Origin: Sphaerolaimus hirsutus
Taxonomy: Eukaryota > Nematoda > Chromadorea > Monhysterida > Sphaerolaimidae
Length of the DNA stretch: 64,000 nucleotides
Assembly: GCA_964036195.1 (NCBI GenBank)
Contig: OZ038452.1
Coordinates: 27,043,785 to 27,107,784 of the forward strand
Direction: 5' to 3'
The notes under the pieces were generated by a model. The model searched no databases, was not told the origin of the DNA, and saw only the letters and a program-made list of their open reading frames with translations. A program made the position numbers and the translations under genes. Shown piece after piece: positions 23,175 to 34,996 of the stretch (position 1 is its first letter; the number at the start of each line of letters is the position of its first letter).

Positions 23175-24003
23175 TGGCGCTCCACACGCTGGAAAACACT
23201 GGAATGTCAACTGGTATTGGAGTCAACTCATTTTAGCTGAATTTAAGTAGCAGGATTATTTTCAAGTGCTTATATGTGGCAATGTGGAAGAGGAATCAAT
23301 ATTGCCATGTGCATTTGAACATGGTTTCGCAACCCATAAACGAAAATCTTGATGAAAACCATTCGACCAGTTGACATTGGGATGTCAACTGCACCAACCG
23401 GTTTTCATCAAGATTTCAATTTATGGGTTGCGAAATCATGTTCAAATGCACTTGACTACCGTATTACCTCGAATTATCCCCCCCCCCTTGAATTAACCCC
23501 CCCCCCCTCGAATTAACCCCCCCCCTCAAAATGAGCTGGGGAAATAATAAACCCCCCCTCGAAATACCCCCCCCCTTCGGAATGATGTACGTCATGTACA
23601 TAATAAATACGTCATGTATGCAATGTACATGATGTATATTACTGTTAATTTGCATTCCAGCTACACATAGACTTAGTTTGTGTAGCTATCTACGTTTTTA
23701 TGTCCAAATATATCCTGTTTGGACACATTTATTACCTGTTTTGGGTATGTAAATGCCTACTATTTACTACGATTCTTACGAAAAGTTCTGACGAAATAAT
23801 AAACCCCCCCCCCTCGAATTAACCCCCCCTCAAATTTTGCTGGCGAAATAATAAACCCCCATGGGGGTATTTCGAGGTAATACGGTATATTGATTCCGTT
23901 TCGACATTGCCGCATGTGCACTTGAAATTGTCATGCAACCAAAATTTGAGCTAAAATCGAGTTGACACTGAAACCAGTTGACATTCCAGCGTGTGGAGCG
24001 CCA
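23175..24003. mobile_element. TIR MITE with GCGCTCCACACGCTGG ends, opened by an insert
   Basis: Ends TGGCGCTCCACACGCTGG and CCAGCGTGTGGAGCGCCA are inverted, with GAATGTCAACTGGT and ACCAGTTGACATTC just inside. The TA element 23459-23885 sits within it. Confidence 0.8.
23459..23885. mobile_element. TA-targeting CCGTATTACCTC element (inner)
   Basis: Exact TIR CCGTATTACCTCGAA with TA on both sides (23457-23458 and 23886-23887). Interior of C-runs, CTCGAATTAACC words and GTCATGTACATAATAAATAC. Close copy of 39505-39943. Confidence 0.88.
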
Positions 24004-24271
24004 ATCACCCCCGAAGGGTATTTCGACGAAATTCGGTAATTCAAGTTTAACTGCACGCACGCAATCATTTCACAAACTCTCCGGTGGTAAGTGATTGGCG
24101 CCGTTTATTTCGCTACTTTACTATGCCACCAAAAACTTCAAAAGCCATTTCAAAACAGCGCGTGCCAGCCGAAACTGACAAATACACTGCTAGTGGTGGA
24201 AAAGCGCCATGTTTTCAGTGTGCATACAACTAACTGCACGTTCAGTGCACGGGCAGGAAGCGTCACTTAAA

Positions 24272-24950
24272 TACCACTTCTTCTTTATTTTTCTTTGATT
24301 TTAATTTTTTTTTTCCGTCAAAAAATATTTACCGTAAATTTTTACTTTCAAAAAAATCCATTTATTAAGTTATAAACATTGATCATACCACACAACACAA
24401 TACATTGATCAGCGAATACAACAACAAAGGTTCCAAAGTTCACCCGCTATCGAAATGTAATAGGTACTTCAATAAAAAGCTACTACAATTACCGTAAATC
24501 CTCGAATAAGTCCCCCCTCGAATAAGTCCCCCCCTCGAATAACTCCCCCCTGTAAACTGACTGAGGAAAAAATAACTCCCCCCCTCGAATAACTCCCCCC
24601 TCTTTTATGGGTGGGAACGAAGTCCGCGTATAAAAAAATATATGTATGTATATATGTTCATTAAAAGCATTCATTATTTTGCAGTTTTTGCACACTAGCA
24701 TTGATTTTATTGCGTGAATTACGGGATTTCTATTCTGGCTCACACTTTATGCAGCCTACTTGACTCCATTCAGATGATATACTGATCAAGTATTTTACTC
24801 AATCTTCCGACGAAAAAAAAACTCCCCCCCTCGAATAAGTCCCCCTCAAAAAATCCTGAGGAAAAAATAACTCCCCCGGGGACTTATTCGAGGATTTACG
24901 GTAGATCGACTTTCACAACGAATAAACGAAATAAATATTATTGAATATTA
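24272..24950. repeat. Diverged relative of the 31402/43567 repeat unit
   Basis: Blocks around TTATAAACATTGATCA, CTATCGAAATGTAATAGGT and CTTTCACAACGAATAAACGA align with 31440-31680 and 43600-43850 at visibly lower identity. Broken by the insert 24492-24901. Confidence 0.5.
24492..24901. mobile_element. TA-targeting CCGTAAATCCTCG element
   Basis: Ends CCGTAAATCCTCGAATAAGT and its reverse complement, with TA on each side. A subfamily with AATCC in place of TTACC and CTCCCCCCTCGAATAA words. Inserted into the 24272-24950 repeat. Confidence 0.85.
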
Positions 24951-25079
24951 CCGTATTACCTCTAATACCTCCTATTAATTTCGCCACTTTTTGCCTGCAA
25001 CTACAATAAGAAAGTGCCGCTTAGGGATGCACACTATTCCTGTCGCCACATTTTGCAAAGATTCGACTAACGGTAAACC
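24951..25079. repeat. CCGTATTACCTC family 3 fragment
   Basis: Starts CCGTATTACCTCTAATACC and continues with GGGATGCACACTATTC, as in 48945-49761. Cut off by the next repeat. Confidence 0.5.
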
Positions 25080-25247
25080 CTAGTAGTTATAACGTATTTA
25101 CATTTACTCGAAAAATACCTAAATATACTTCAGTACTGTTTACGTTTTCTTTAAAAAAACCACATGTACTCTCTTTTACATATACTTAATGAAAGTACTC
25201 GAGTACGTATTTGTGATAGGCTTTTTCAAGGCATAGAACAGAAAATA
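25080..25247. repeat. ACGTATTTAC-word fragment
   Basis: Reads TAGTTATAACGTATTTAC and ends in AGGCTTTTTCAAGGC, resembling the hAT-like element 49270-49734. No boundaries fixed. Confidence 0.45.
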
Positions 25248-25647
25248 CCGCAAATCCTTGAATAAGACCCCCTCGAATAACTCCCCCTCAAATAACTCCC
25301 CCTTGGATACCCCCCCCCCGTTGGCGTGGTCAGGAAACATAACTCCCCCATGAATAACTTCCCCCTCTTGAATAACTCCGCCCGTCTGGATGAAAAGGAT
25401 AGAATACAAAAATACAAAAAAATGACCAAATACATTATGTTTACGCAGTGAATCAGTACTTTTTTGTCGTTATTAGACGGTTAAATACGGAATAAAATGA
25501 GTTGACAGACTGCATCTATAGAATGCATTAAGTCCGAGTTTTCTGAGGTAAAAATACCCCCTCGAATAACTCCCCCTTGAATAACTTCCCCTCAAATCTT
25601 CTAACGACTAAATAACACCCCAGAAAACTGGATTCGAGGATTTATGG
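25248..25647. mobile_element. CCGCAAATCCTTG element, diverged
   Basis: Ends CCGCAAATCCTTGAATAAG and ATTCGAGGATTTATGG around CTCCCCCTCGAATAAC words. A degraded member of the AATCC subfamily. Confidence 0.65.
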
Positions 25648-27391
25648 TGGCCAAAAATGTATATATATATTCACACTATAAAACTCACACATCTCTTATT
25701 AGAGGTCAGTGGGCACCTTCTATTGTAGCGTATGCCTACTAAATGTCGAAGGTGTTACGGTAAATAACTTACGAAAAATTAACCGCGCTATAAAAATCAA
25801 TATTATCTATTTCCAGTTCCATCCTTTGAACCAGGCGTTCGAATTGTAAACCGAAATACCATAAACTGGCCGTTTGCGTTCTGCGTTTTCAACGGTGGTT
25901 TTTTGAAAAAGGGTAGAGTTTTTTAACAAGATGTTAGATGTTTATGCAATAAATTAATTATGGTTTGATAAAAATTCTGAAAATTGTACTTCCATTAATT
26001 TTACGAAAAATTGCACAACTCTAAAATTAGCTTTGAATGGCGTTTGAGCTTACTGTAATTAGGTATAAGTCAGCTATAGTTGACGGAGTGTAAAAATAAC
26101 TTATTTCAGTAAACTCAAATGCTTTTCAAGCTGTTTTACGGGTTAACTGTAAAAATTTTATCATTAAATTAGTGTGTGCAGCGACAAAATATAAAAACCC
26201 ACCATATCCATTTGACGGGTACTTTGTTTCTGCTAGCGTCCCGGCATATGAACGTGTGTCTTTTTTCTCTGAAACCGGACTGAAAGTAGGCATTGGTTTG
26301 GTGTGGGTGAAATTAAACAGGAATATTAACATGTAAATTGCGGGTAGATAATTTGATCCATTTGTAGCCGTTTTGTAAATATTCATGTTTTACAAATCTA
26401 ATATTTAGATTATGGTAAATAGTGTTAATTACAAGAAGTTTCTGGGCGGTGAGGTAAAATGTTATTTGTTGAAATTTGAACGAAATTTTTTGTATCGGCA
26501 GATTCCGCGCGATATCGAAAAGAGTATAAATTGGTGGAAGCTTTTAAGATACAGGAATTGTGCTACTAATACTAGGTAGTTTTCAAAAACAGCCGTTTTG
26601 TACGACATGCTTTTTTCCAATCCCTAAAATGTGTGATTGTGAGAAAAAGAAATACCTCAACGCAATTAAATCTCAGAAGGTTCCAGTAAAAGGAAACACT
26701 TAAAGGAAAGGCATTTATACAACCCAATTATACTATCCAATGTAGTGCCTTTACACCTTGCACCATAGCTGTTAAGATGTATTTACGTTTACTCGAAAAA
26801 ATACTTATACCTACTCGATTACTGAGAAAATGTAAACGTTTCCTCTTAAAAAATAACCTGCACTTGCTTATACGTATACTTTTTGAAAATACTCCAAGAA
26901 AGCGTATTCCTGGTAGACTTTTATAAAGGATTTTTCAATGAATAGAAGGGAAAAAGAAAAAAAAAGGATAACAAGAAGAAGATAGCCTAAAATGGACATC
27001 CATAAAAACGCATAAAAGCACTACATATGGAAAAATAACACAAATATCCAAAAATTGCTGAAAAAGACAAAAAAAAACATTAACGTATTCAAAACGATAA
27101 TATATTGTCATATTTTCACAAGAATTGCATGCTCAACAATCATTGGCACGCTTCCAACGTGAGATATTAATAAGTTCCAGTACAGGGTATCAAGTCCGCC
27201 CAGTGTAACATGCCAACGATGGGTGAGCTCTCAAAATAAAAACACTTTCTGTATTTTGAGTTTTTCAAAAATGAATATCTGTGTTTTGAGTTTTTTTCAC
27301 AAAAAAAACTTGAGTTTCTGTGTTTTATTTCTGTTTTTTTTTTAAACTTGAGTTTTTTGAGGAAAACTCAAGTTTTTTTTTTGGTAAAAAC

Positions 27392-28144
27392 CAGAGTTGT
27401 TAAAATACCGGTATTTTTGGAAAGCGTAAGCGTAAGCGTAAATACACTTTCCAAATTTTGAGTGTGGATACTGTAAGCGTAAGGTATTTTTAAAATACCT
27501 AGGAAAGCGTTAAAAAAAGCGTAAGCGTAAAATTGTTTTATGAAGTGGTCTTGCTGTTGAGCAGTCTAGTAGGGGGATTGTGGGTTCCTCAAATAAAATG
27601 CCCAATCTCAACTTTTTATCCCAGAGGTTGCTCAGCTATCGATCCTCCTGAGGCTCAGCTACCTATTGATTCCCAGAAACCCCAGACACTCAGCCACACC
27701 CCCCCCCCCAGAAAATGCTTCACCTTCTAACTCAGACTAAGTCCTGTCGACGGTGAAAAAATCGTCGTCGTAATCCTAAATTGGCCCCAATATTCCTAAT
27801 ATAAAGCTACGCTTGACAGCACAAATTTCACCTGACATTTGTGTTTCAAGACATTTTTTACCTGTGCCGCTATGTTCAGTGCGTTATTGCACGCACGCAG
27901 TCATTTTTTTAGTACGCCTCCTCGTTCGCTTCTCGTTCACTTTCTTTTTTGTGGTTTTACGCTTTTTCAAAAGCGTAAAACTGGACCGTGTGAAACGTTT
28001 TTTACGCTTTTAGTACCCGGGTATTTCGGCCGGGAAAGCGTAATAAAGCGTATGGGTATTTTATAAGTGTAAGCGTAAGCGTAAATATAAATACCCATTT
28101 ACCCGGGTATTTCGGGTAAGCGTAAATACGCTTTCGCAACTCTG
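27392..28144. mobile_element. hAT-like element, CAGAGTTG ends, AAGCGT words
   Basis: The ends CAGAGTTG and CAACTCTG have an exact 8-bp duplication GTAAAAAC (27384-27391 and 28145-28152). Sub-ends carry arrays of AAGCGTAAGCGT and CCGGTATT or ACCCGGGTATT blocks. The middle holds a TATC-word piece. Same family as 51567-53346 and 62172-63207. Confidence 0.92.
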
Positions 28145-28487
28145 GTAAAAACTCGAGTAGTTTTACAAAAAGTTGCATTTTACAGCATTTTACTGTTGAA
28201 ACAGTTGTTTTCTTATCAAAAATTGGTTTTGCATACGTTTTGTCGAATATTGGAAAGTTTTCATTAGTTCTCTGGAGGTAGTTCCAAATGACCAATAAAG
28301 GTGACCAATACCTTTGACAGCTTGGGAGGTGAGGAGCCCTCAGCTCAATTGTGTGAGGCAGCAGACCCTGGTGGTCACTCCTCAACACTTCGATCACAGT
28401 CCCTAATATGGTCGCAACCACCAGGAGATGCGGACACAATGATTTTTTTGGATACTTATTTCATCGTTAAACTTGGATACTAGGTAT

Positions 28488-28861
28488 CACAGCAAAAAAT
28501 GGGTGTGTGGATGCGCGGTGAAGCGTCTTGAAGTGTCTTCACGCCAACACTTCCCGAACGCTTCACCAAGCATGTCAGCGCTTCCACACACATCACGAAA
28601 AAATGCGTGAAGGCACTTCACGCTTATTAATATCGCGCTCCCACGCAAATTTATACGCGGGGGAAGCGTGTGAAAGCGCCAGCGGCGTGAAGTGTCTTCC
28701 ACATGTTTGGATGCGCGTGAAGCGCGCGGTGAAGATAGGTTAAGCGTGTGGAAGACACTTCACCCAGAATCTCGTGATGTTGGTGGAAGCGTGTGGAAGC
28801 GCGCCGCTTCACGCGCATCCAGCCCGCTTCCACACGCTTCACGGATCTATTTTTTGCTGTG
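28488..28861. mobile_element. CACAG-ended element, GAAGCG/CTTCACGCG words
   Basis: The TIR CACAGCAAAAAAT and its reverse complement are flanked by the 3-bp duplication TAT (28485-28487 and 28862-28864). The interior is a dense array of GAAGCGTGTGG and CTTCACGCGC words. The CAC start and 3-bp duplication fit the EnSpm/CACTA group; no transposase. Confidence 0.82.
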
Positions 28862-29344
28862 TATGTACATATTTACACGCTACGCATGCATGCATACCTT
28901 ATGTATGCACATACACACATTGTTCAGCTCAAATCTTCTGTCGTCAATTCAATCAAATACTGCAAATAGCTTGGATAAAAAAAACTCAAAAAACATTTCC
29001 GTATTTTCTGTGTTTCCGTGTTTCCATGTTCTCCAAAAAAGAACTCATTAGAGTTTCCGTGTTTTTCAAAATTGTTGAGTTTCCGTGTTTCTGTGTTAAA
29101 CAAAAACACGGAAACTCAATGAGTTTCCGTATTTAATATGTGTGTTTTTGCCATTGTTGAACATGACAACCCCTTTAACGTTGACAACCTTTCATCACAC
29201 TAATTTTCGTCGAGGCCATGTACAAAAATGTTCTGATGCTTGTAGAAGGTTCTGGTACGCTCTTCAAATGTGTTTTCAATTAACTCGAATATATGTATGA
29301 TTCAACTGAAACACTTGAATATTCAATATCACAGTAAGTTTAAT

Positions 29345-29770
29345 ACAGGTGTGCTCCAGATTTTGACGCACTTAGGTTTGGATAGATAGCAAATCGCTCC
29401 TTCCCATGGATACCTAAATTGCTGAAAACAATTTTTTTTCTTTTTGGCGGGGGGTGGGGGTTGCTGGGGTTACATATTTTTCAATGCTTTTTCAACGTGT
29501 AGACGGCAGAAAGGGGTATATAAGCACAGTACTAAATTAACTGAAAATAGGCAATAAAACATGAATTAGTGATTTTGAAGGTGAAAATTGGCGCTTTCAA
29601 ACAAAAATTAGGGGAAAGTTCACAAAAATAGCTCGTGATAGCTAGATAGTGATTTGGGGTGGGGGTAAAGTGGGTGGGGGTAGGGGAAAGCAGGCCATGT
29701 TGCTATCGCGACAGATAGATAGCTGGGCGATATTTTTTTTTTTGGGGGGGGGGGGGTCATGCACCCATGT
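29345..29770 (-). repeat. TATC-word family copy
   Basis: Contains GGATAGATAGCAAATCGCTC, GGTGAAAATTGG, AAATAGCTCGTGATAGC, AGATAGATAGCTGGGCGAT and a G-run. Part of duplicated block A. Confidence 0.6.
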
Positions 29771-29994
29771 GCAATATTCACATGAGAAGATGTAAGTGCG
29801 GGCAGCGCCAATCTATGTGCTATGCTCATTCCACATAGGGGTATTTCGAAAGGGAGGGTTTTTTTCCCAAGCTCACTCACACATGATATATCAAAGAGAG
29901 GGTTAATCTGAGGTTTTGGTAAGTAATTCATGAAATATGGTATCATTTTTACTCAGAGGAAACATATTGTATAGAAAGAGTGCAAAATTGCAGT

Positions 29995-30066
29995 TGCCTC
30001 AGGCGGGAATCGAACCCGCACCTTTTGTATAGAACACGAGTGCCCCAACCACTAGACTACAGAGGC
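29995..30066 (-). tRNA. tRNA-Arg(UCU)-like sequence, probably decayed
   Basis: On the - strand a cloverleaf starts GCCTCTGTAGTCTAGTGG. The D-arm and T-arm (GCGGG, TTCGATT, CCCGC) are good and the acceptor arm has one mismatch. The seven-base anticodon loop GTTCTAT gives UCU. The anticodon stem (CTCGT against ACAAA) pairs poorly, so this copy may be a pseudogene or the head of a tRNA-derived SINE. The paralog is 37587-37661. Confidence 0.6.
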
Positions 30067-30270
30067 GGCTGGGCTCTTCACTATAGGGGCTGACATGCTG
30101 CGGCGGCAATGCCCGTAACAGTATTTATCATATTATGTTGGAAAGAAAGTTCTGTCCGTTTCTGCTTCTATGATTCGCAGTGACATCTAATGTGCCAGTG
30201 ACGCAGTGATTGTCACCGCCTGCTTTCTGAATGTCACCGCGAAAAATTGGCATGTCATCGCGGTGACATT

Positions 30271-30662
30271 GGCCCCACGCACGCTAGTTGACATCGACAC
30301 CAAATGTCAACTGGGGGCAGTCCCAAGCCCTGTAAAGTGTAAAGTAAAGTGTCAACTGTAAAGTAAAGTGTCAAGTCAAATGTCAAATGTAAAGTAAAGT
30401 GTCAAGTAAACTGTCAATTGTCATGCAAAGTTCAGTAATAAAATCTTTTCTTTTTTGTTTTGATTGACACTTTACTTTGCATTTGACTTTACATTTGACA
30501 CTTTACTTTACACTTTACAGGGCTTGGGATTGGCACCTGGTTCCGTTCCCAATTCATAGCTTGTGTTTAAACATCATTCGTCGTATTGTCATCAGCAAGA
30601 TTTGAATCGGGATCGGCACCAGTTGACATTCGGTGTCAATGTCAACTAGCGTGTGTGGGCCC
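30271..30662. mobile_element. TIR MITE, ACCAAATGTCAACTGG type, opened by an insert
   Basis: The ends GGCCCCACGCACGCTAGTTG and CAACTAGCGTGTGTGGGCCC surround paired ACCAAATGTCAACTGG and CCAGTTGACATTCGGTG words. A palindromic insert fills 30322-30528. Confidence 0.8.
30322..30528. mobile_element. Palindromic insert with AAAGTAAAGTGTCAA words
   Basis: CCCAAGCCCTGTAAAGTG at the left is matched by CACTTTACAGGGCTTGGG at the right; between them AAAGTAAAGTGTCAA words alternate with their complements. Halves or relatives at 31983-32142, 38520-38690 and 58715-59137. Confidence 0.72.
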
Positions 30663-30779
30663 AATAACCGCCACATTTATTGAGGAGCGGTTCATGGAAC
30701 GATCTTTTTTGGCACACAGAATTCCCTGAATAGAATTATGAATGTGAAGGCATTCTCATGGCGCTTTTGGGATTTTGGT

Positions 30780-31190
30780 TTCCACTTGTTTTTCCACTTC
30801 TGTTATTCCAGCTCATTTTCAGTTTTCCGGTTAAATTTTCTGTTTTTTTACTGCCTTTTTCCATTTTTTGGCTACATTTTCCGGTTTAGCGAAACTGGTT
30901 AAACTGCATGCTGGTTTTTCAATTATGTGAAATTTTTCTGTTTCAAGCTAAATTTCTGCAAATTTTGCTCATTTCAGACAAAATTTCGGCAAATTTTTCC
31001 TATTTCCAGCAAAAATTTTGCAATTTATTCCTGTTTCTGGCAATATTTTTGCATTTTTTCTGTCTCTGTGCAAATTTTGCTTTCTGTCTTCTGTTTACCA
31101 CCATTTCATTTTTCTATTCAACATTTTCCGGTGAGTGTTAAAATTTTCCTATTTCCATTTTCCGGCAAGTGGAAAAACACTTCGTTCTCA
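30780..31190. repeat. TTTTCCG-type degenerate repeat
   Basis: Runs of TTTTCCGG, TTTTTCC and CAAATTTTGC words like those in the 46914-48888 family, but without clear ends. Confidence 0.4.
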
Positions 31191-31196
31191 CTTAAT

Positions 31197-31397
31197 GCGC
31201 GTGCACACGCTAGTTTACTGCCAGATCTTGGTAAACTCATAAATCGACTTTGAACGCATTTGAGTTTACTGAAATTAGTTATTCGTAATCCCAATCGACT
31301 GCAGTTGACAGAAACCTCATTCTGGTAAACTCAAATGCGTTCAAAGTCGATTTATGAGTTTACCAAATTCTGGCGGTAAACTAGTGTGCGCAGCGCC
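31197..31397. mobile_element. Palindromic MITE, CACACTAG core, TTTACTGCCAG type
   Basis: Arms of about 70 bp: CACACGCTAGTTTACTGCCA and, inside, CATAAATCGACTTTGAACGC, with both complemented at the right end before CTAGTGTGCGCAGCGCC. Almost the whole element is one hairpin. Confidence 0.82.
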
Positions 31398-31401
31398 AAT
31401 A

Positions 31402-31980
31402 CTGCTTTACCACTTCTCAGTTGTTGTTTTTTCGATTGAAACTTCATTTTTCGTTGAAAATATTTGCAGTAACGTTGTAAATAGTTTCAAAAGAAATCTC
31501 GATTTATAAAGTCATAAATATTTATCGGTGCAGAAAAATCACAATATTATTGTTGCAAAAGTGCCCCACCATCGCAATGTAACACGTTCGAGGTTCAAGA
31601 AAACCTATAACAAATAAATCCACTTTTACAACGAATAAATCCAAAATAAAAATGATTTAATCAATAATGAGTAATTAAAGAAAAATAATCCTCTATATTT
31701 ATATTAGAAATATGAAAATCAATTCTGTCTACCAGTTCCAGCCTTTGAACCACTCGCGCGAAGCGTCATTACCGGAAACCTCCCGTTTTTCTGCGTTTTT
31801 TTCAACAACATTGTAGTTTTTGAATAAAGGACATTGTTTGAAACTGTTTGAAAGATGCAACACCCCCCCCCCCTTGAATTGACCCCCCCCCCCCCCACAA
31901 GTTTTGCGTGCAATATGGGCACAGTCGATATTTAAAACTCTGAAAAGTGCTGAATCAGCTCTAGAGCCATTTGAGTTTGC
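31402..31980. repeat. Repeat unit shared with 43567-44150
   Basis: Nearly identical to 43567-44150 in the same orientation, from TGCTTTACCACTTCTCAG to GATGCAACACCCC and on to the GAGCCATTTGAGTTT block. No gene recognised. Confidence 0.8.
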
Positions 31981-31982
31981 AA

Positions 31983-32142
31983 AGTCAAATGCAAAGAAAA
32001 GTGTCAAATGTAAAGTCAAATGCAAAGTAAAGTGTCAATTGTCATGCAAAGTTCAGTAATAAAACCTTCTCTTTTTTTGTTTTGATTGACACTTTACTTT
32101 GCATTTGACTTTACATTTGACACTTTACTTTACACTTTACAG
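31983..32142. repeat. Half of a TGTAAAGTAAAGTG element
   Basis: Repeated AAATGCAAAGTAAAGTGTCA words, then the complement ending CACTTTACAGGGC. The left terminus is missing compared with 30322-30528. Confidence 0.55.
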
Positions 32143-32144
32143 GG

Positions 32145-32432
32145 CGCCGCCATAAGGCATGCCTCCAATATAAGGCATACCTCTAATATAAGACACAGCT
32201 GGCTCCATGCCAAAACCCATAAAATTGCAAAAATCGTTGCCAAACATGGTGGACAATGATGAAAATAGTGCCGAAGCGCACCCAGACAACTTTGTGCAAC
32301 TTGTATTAGACCTGGGGGCAATCCCTTATATTTATTTCGTCACGTTCAAAAAAAGCCAAAAGGTATATTTACCTTACGTTAGAGGGTACCATTATATTGG
32401 AGGTATACCTTATATTGGAGGTAATACGGTGT
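32145..32432. mobile_element. CCGTATTACCTCC family 3 element with internal inversion
   Basis: Contains CCTCCAATATAAGGCATACC words and ends TTGGAGGTAATACGG. The part 32152-32320 matches 44946-45100 in reverse while 32335-32430 matches forward. A short open frame (32207-32314) starts MPK and contains SLPNMVDNDENSAEAH; it is shared with the - strand of 44946-45058. Confidence 0.6.
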
Positions 32433-34242
32433 TACAAAAACTTACCATATCCATGGTAAATTTTTTGGGACATTACACACAATTACTAGAACTATCTAAT
32501 TTTGAAATTTCAATGCTGTACCTTTGTCTATTTTGATGTAATCAATTTTACGACGTCATCATTTCACGTCAAACGCCGCTGAGCTGTAATTCCAGCTTTA
32601 GAGGCCAGTGGGCGAAATAACTGACGAAAAATAAACCGCTATATAAAAATCAATATTATCTATTTCAAGTTCCATCCTTTGAACCAGGCGTACGAATTGT
32701 AAACCGAAATACCGTTAACTGGCCGTCTTTCTGCGTTTTCAACAGTGGTTTTTTGAAAAAGGGTAGAGTTTTTTTAACAAGATGTTAGATGTTTATGCAA
32801 TAAATTGATTATGGTTTGATAAAAATTCTGAAAATTGTACTTCCATTAATTTTACGAAAAATTGCACAACTCTAAAATTAGCTTTGAATGGCGTTTGAGC
32901 TTACTGTAATTAGGTATAAGTCAGCTATAGTTGACGGAGTGTAAAAATAACTTATTTCAGTAAACTCAAATGCTTTTCAAGCTGTTTTACGGGTTAACTG
33001 TAAAAATTTTATCATTAAATTAGTGTGTGCAGCGACAAAATATAAAAACGTACCATATCCATTTGACGGGTACTTTGTTTCTGCTAGCGTCCCGGCATAT
33101 GAACGTGTGTCTTTTTTCTCTGAAACCGGACTGAAAGTAGGCATTGGTTTGGTGTGGGTGAAATTAAACAGGAATATTAACATGTAAATTGCGGGTAGAT
33201 AATTTGATCCATTTGTAGCCGTTTTGTAAATATTCATGTTTTACAAATCTAATATTTAGATTATGGTAAATAGTGTTAATTACAAGAAGTTTCTGGGCGG
33301 TGAGGTAAAATGTTATTTGTTGAAATTTGAACGAAATTTTTTGTATCGGCAGATTCCGCGCGATATCGAAAAGAGTATAAATTGGTGGAAGCTTTTAAGA
33401 TACAGGAATTGTGCTACTAATACTAGGTAGTTTTCAAAAACAGCCGTTTTGTACGACATGCTTTTTTCCAATCCCTAAAATGTGTGATTGTGAGAAAAAG
33501 AAATACCTCAACGCAATTAAATCTCAGAAGGTTCCAGTAAAAGGAAACACTTAAAGGAAAGGCATTTATACAACCCAATTATACTATCCAATGTAGTGCC
33601 TTTACACCTTGCACCATAGCTGTTAAGATGTATTTACGTTTACTCGAAAAAATACTTATACCTACTCGATTACTGAGAAAATGTAAACGTTTCCTCTTAA
33701 AAAATAACCTGCACTTGCTTATACGTATACTTTTTGAAAATACTCCAAGAAAGCGTATTCCTGGTAGACTTTTATAAAGGATTTTTCAATGAATAGAAGG
33801 GAAAAAGAAAAAAAAAGGATAACAAGAAGAAGATAGCCTAAAATGGACATCCATAAAAACGCATAAAAGCACTACATATGGAAAAATAACACAAATATCC
33901 AAAAATTGCTGAAAAAGACAAAAAAAAACATTAACGTATTCAAAACGATAATATATTGTCATATTTTCACAAGAATTGCATGCTCAACAATCATTGGCAC
34001 GCTTCCAACGTGAGATATTAATAAGTTCCAGTACAGGGTATCAAGTCCGCCCAGTGTAACATGCCAACGATGGGTGAGCTCTCAAAATAAAAACACTTTC
34101 TGTATTTTGAGTTTTTCAAAAATGAATATCTGTGTTTTGAGTTTTTTTCACAAAAAAAACTTGAGTTTCTGTGTTTTATTTCTGTTTTTTTTTTAAACTT
34201 GAGTTTTTTGAGGAAAACTCAAGTTTTTTTTTTGGTAAAAAC

Positions 34243-34996
34243 CAGAGTTGTTAAAATACCGGTATTTTTGGAAAGCGTAAGCGTAAGCGTAAATACACTT
34301 TCCAAATTTTGAGTGTGGATACTGTAAGCGTAAGGTATTTTTAAAATACCTAGGAAAGCGTTAAAAAAAGCGTAAGCGTAAAATTGTTTTATGAAGTGGT
34401 CTTGCTGTTGAGCAGTCTAGTAGGGGGATTGTGGGTTCCTCAAATAAAATGCCCAATCTCAACTTTTTATCCCAGAGGTTGCTCAGCTATCGATCCTCCT
34501 GAGGCTCAGCTACCTATTGATTCCCAGAAACCCCAGACACTCAGCCACACCCCCCCCCCCCAGAAAATGCTTCACCTTCTAACTCAGACTAAGTCCTGTC
34601 GACGGTGAAAAAATCGTCGTCGTAATCCTAAATTGGCCCCAATATTCCTAATATAAAGCTACGCTTGACAGCACAAATTTCACCTGACATTTGTGTTTCA
34701 AGACATTTTTTACCTGTGCCGCTATGTTCAGTGCGTTATTGCACGCACGCAGTCATTTTTTTAGTACGCCTCCTCGTTCGCTTCTCGTTCACTTTCTTTT
34801 TTGTGGTTTTACGCTTTTTCAAAAGCGTAAAACTGGACCGTGTGAAACGTTTTTTACGCTTTTAGTACCCGGGTATTTCGGCCGGGAAAGCGTAATAAAG
34901 CGTATGGGTATTTTATAAGTGTAAGCGTAAGCGTAAATATAAATACCCATTTACCCGGGTATTTCGGGTAAGCGTAAATACGCTTTCGCAACTCTG
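34243..34996. mobile_element. hAT-like element, CAGAGTTG ends, AAGCGT words, copy B
   Basis: Duplicate of 27392-28144 carried by block duplication, not an independent insertion: the same flanking GTAAAAAC and surroundings. One extra C in a C-run is the only length change seen. Confidence 0.9.

Larger units (their letters stand above)
21533..24036. mobile_element. Outer CCGTATTTCCTC-type element holding three further elements
   Basis: The left end CCGCATTTTCCTCGAAAT and right end TATTTCGACGAAATTCGG are both flanked by TA. Inside lie the fold-back 21711-23022 and the MITE 23175-24003, which itself carries the element 23459-23885. Removing the inserts leaves a unit similar to 41578-41819. AATAAA at 21619-21624 is the first polyadenylation-like signal after the CDK11 stop. 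Confidence 0.72.
27213..29158. mobile_element. Element with CAACGATGG ends and ACACAGAAACTC words
   Basis: The left end CAACGATGGGTGAG and right end CCATTGTTG are inverted. Flanks share AACATG. Both sides carry GAGTTTTTTC and CGGAAACTCA type words. It contains the hAT-like insert 27392-28144 and the CACAG insert 28488-28861. Relatives are at 38985-39170 and 40390-40594. Confidence 0.58.
25700..30181. repeat. Large duplicated block, copy A
   Basis: Matches 32600-37776 in the same orientation, offset 6851-6852 bases over the core. The core, about 25930-29420, is almost identical; I found only a few differences, such as ACCCACC against ACGTACC near 26195. Outside the core the same blocks align but differ often. 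The copy runs up to a tRNA-like sequence and a partial hairpin MITE. No host gene was recognised inside. Confidence 0.88.

Noticed and set aside
24123-24233. Small frame beginning MPPKTSKAISKQRVP
   Set aside because: It runs into a fragment of the TAGTGATG family (AGTGGTGGAAAAGCGCC) and then stops; no exon or domain support.
28002-28439. 145-codon open frame on the - strand, repeated identically at 34854-35291
   Set aside because: It runs from the hAT-like element into flanking DNA. Its conservation only reflects the near-identical block duplication, so it is not evidence of selection.
28692-29136. Overlapping open frames of about 120 codons on the + strand, repeated in block B
   Set aside because: They are translations of the GAAGCG/CTTCACGCG word array and adjacent repeat sequence of the CACAG element.
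27213-29158. Element 27213-29158 as a further certain hAT-like insertion
   Set aside because: The ends are inverted but the flanking match is only AACATG with an offset, so it is listed at lower confidence and not counted among the fourteen.
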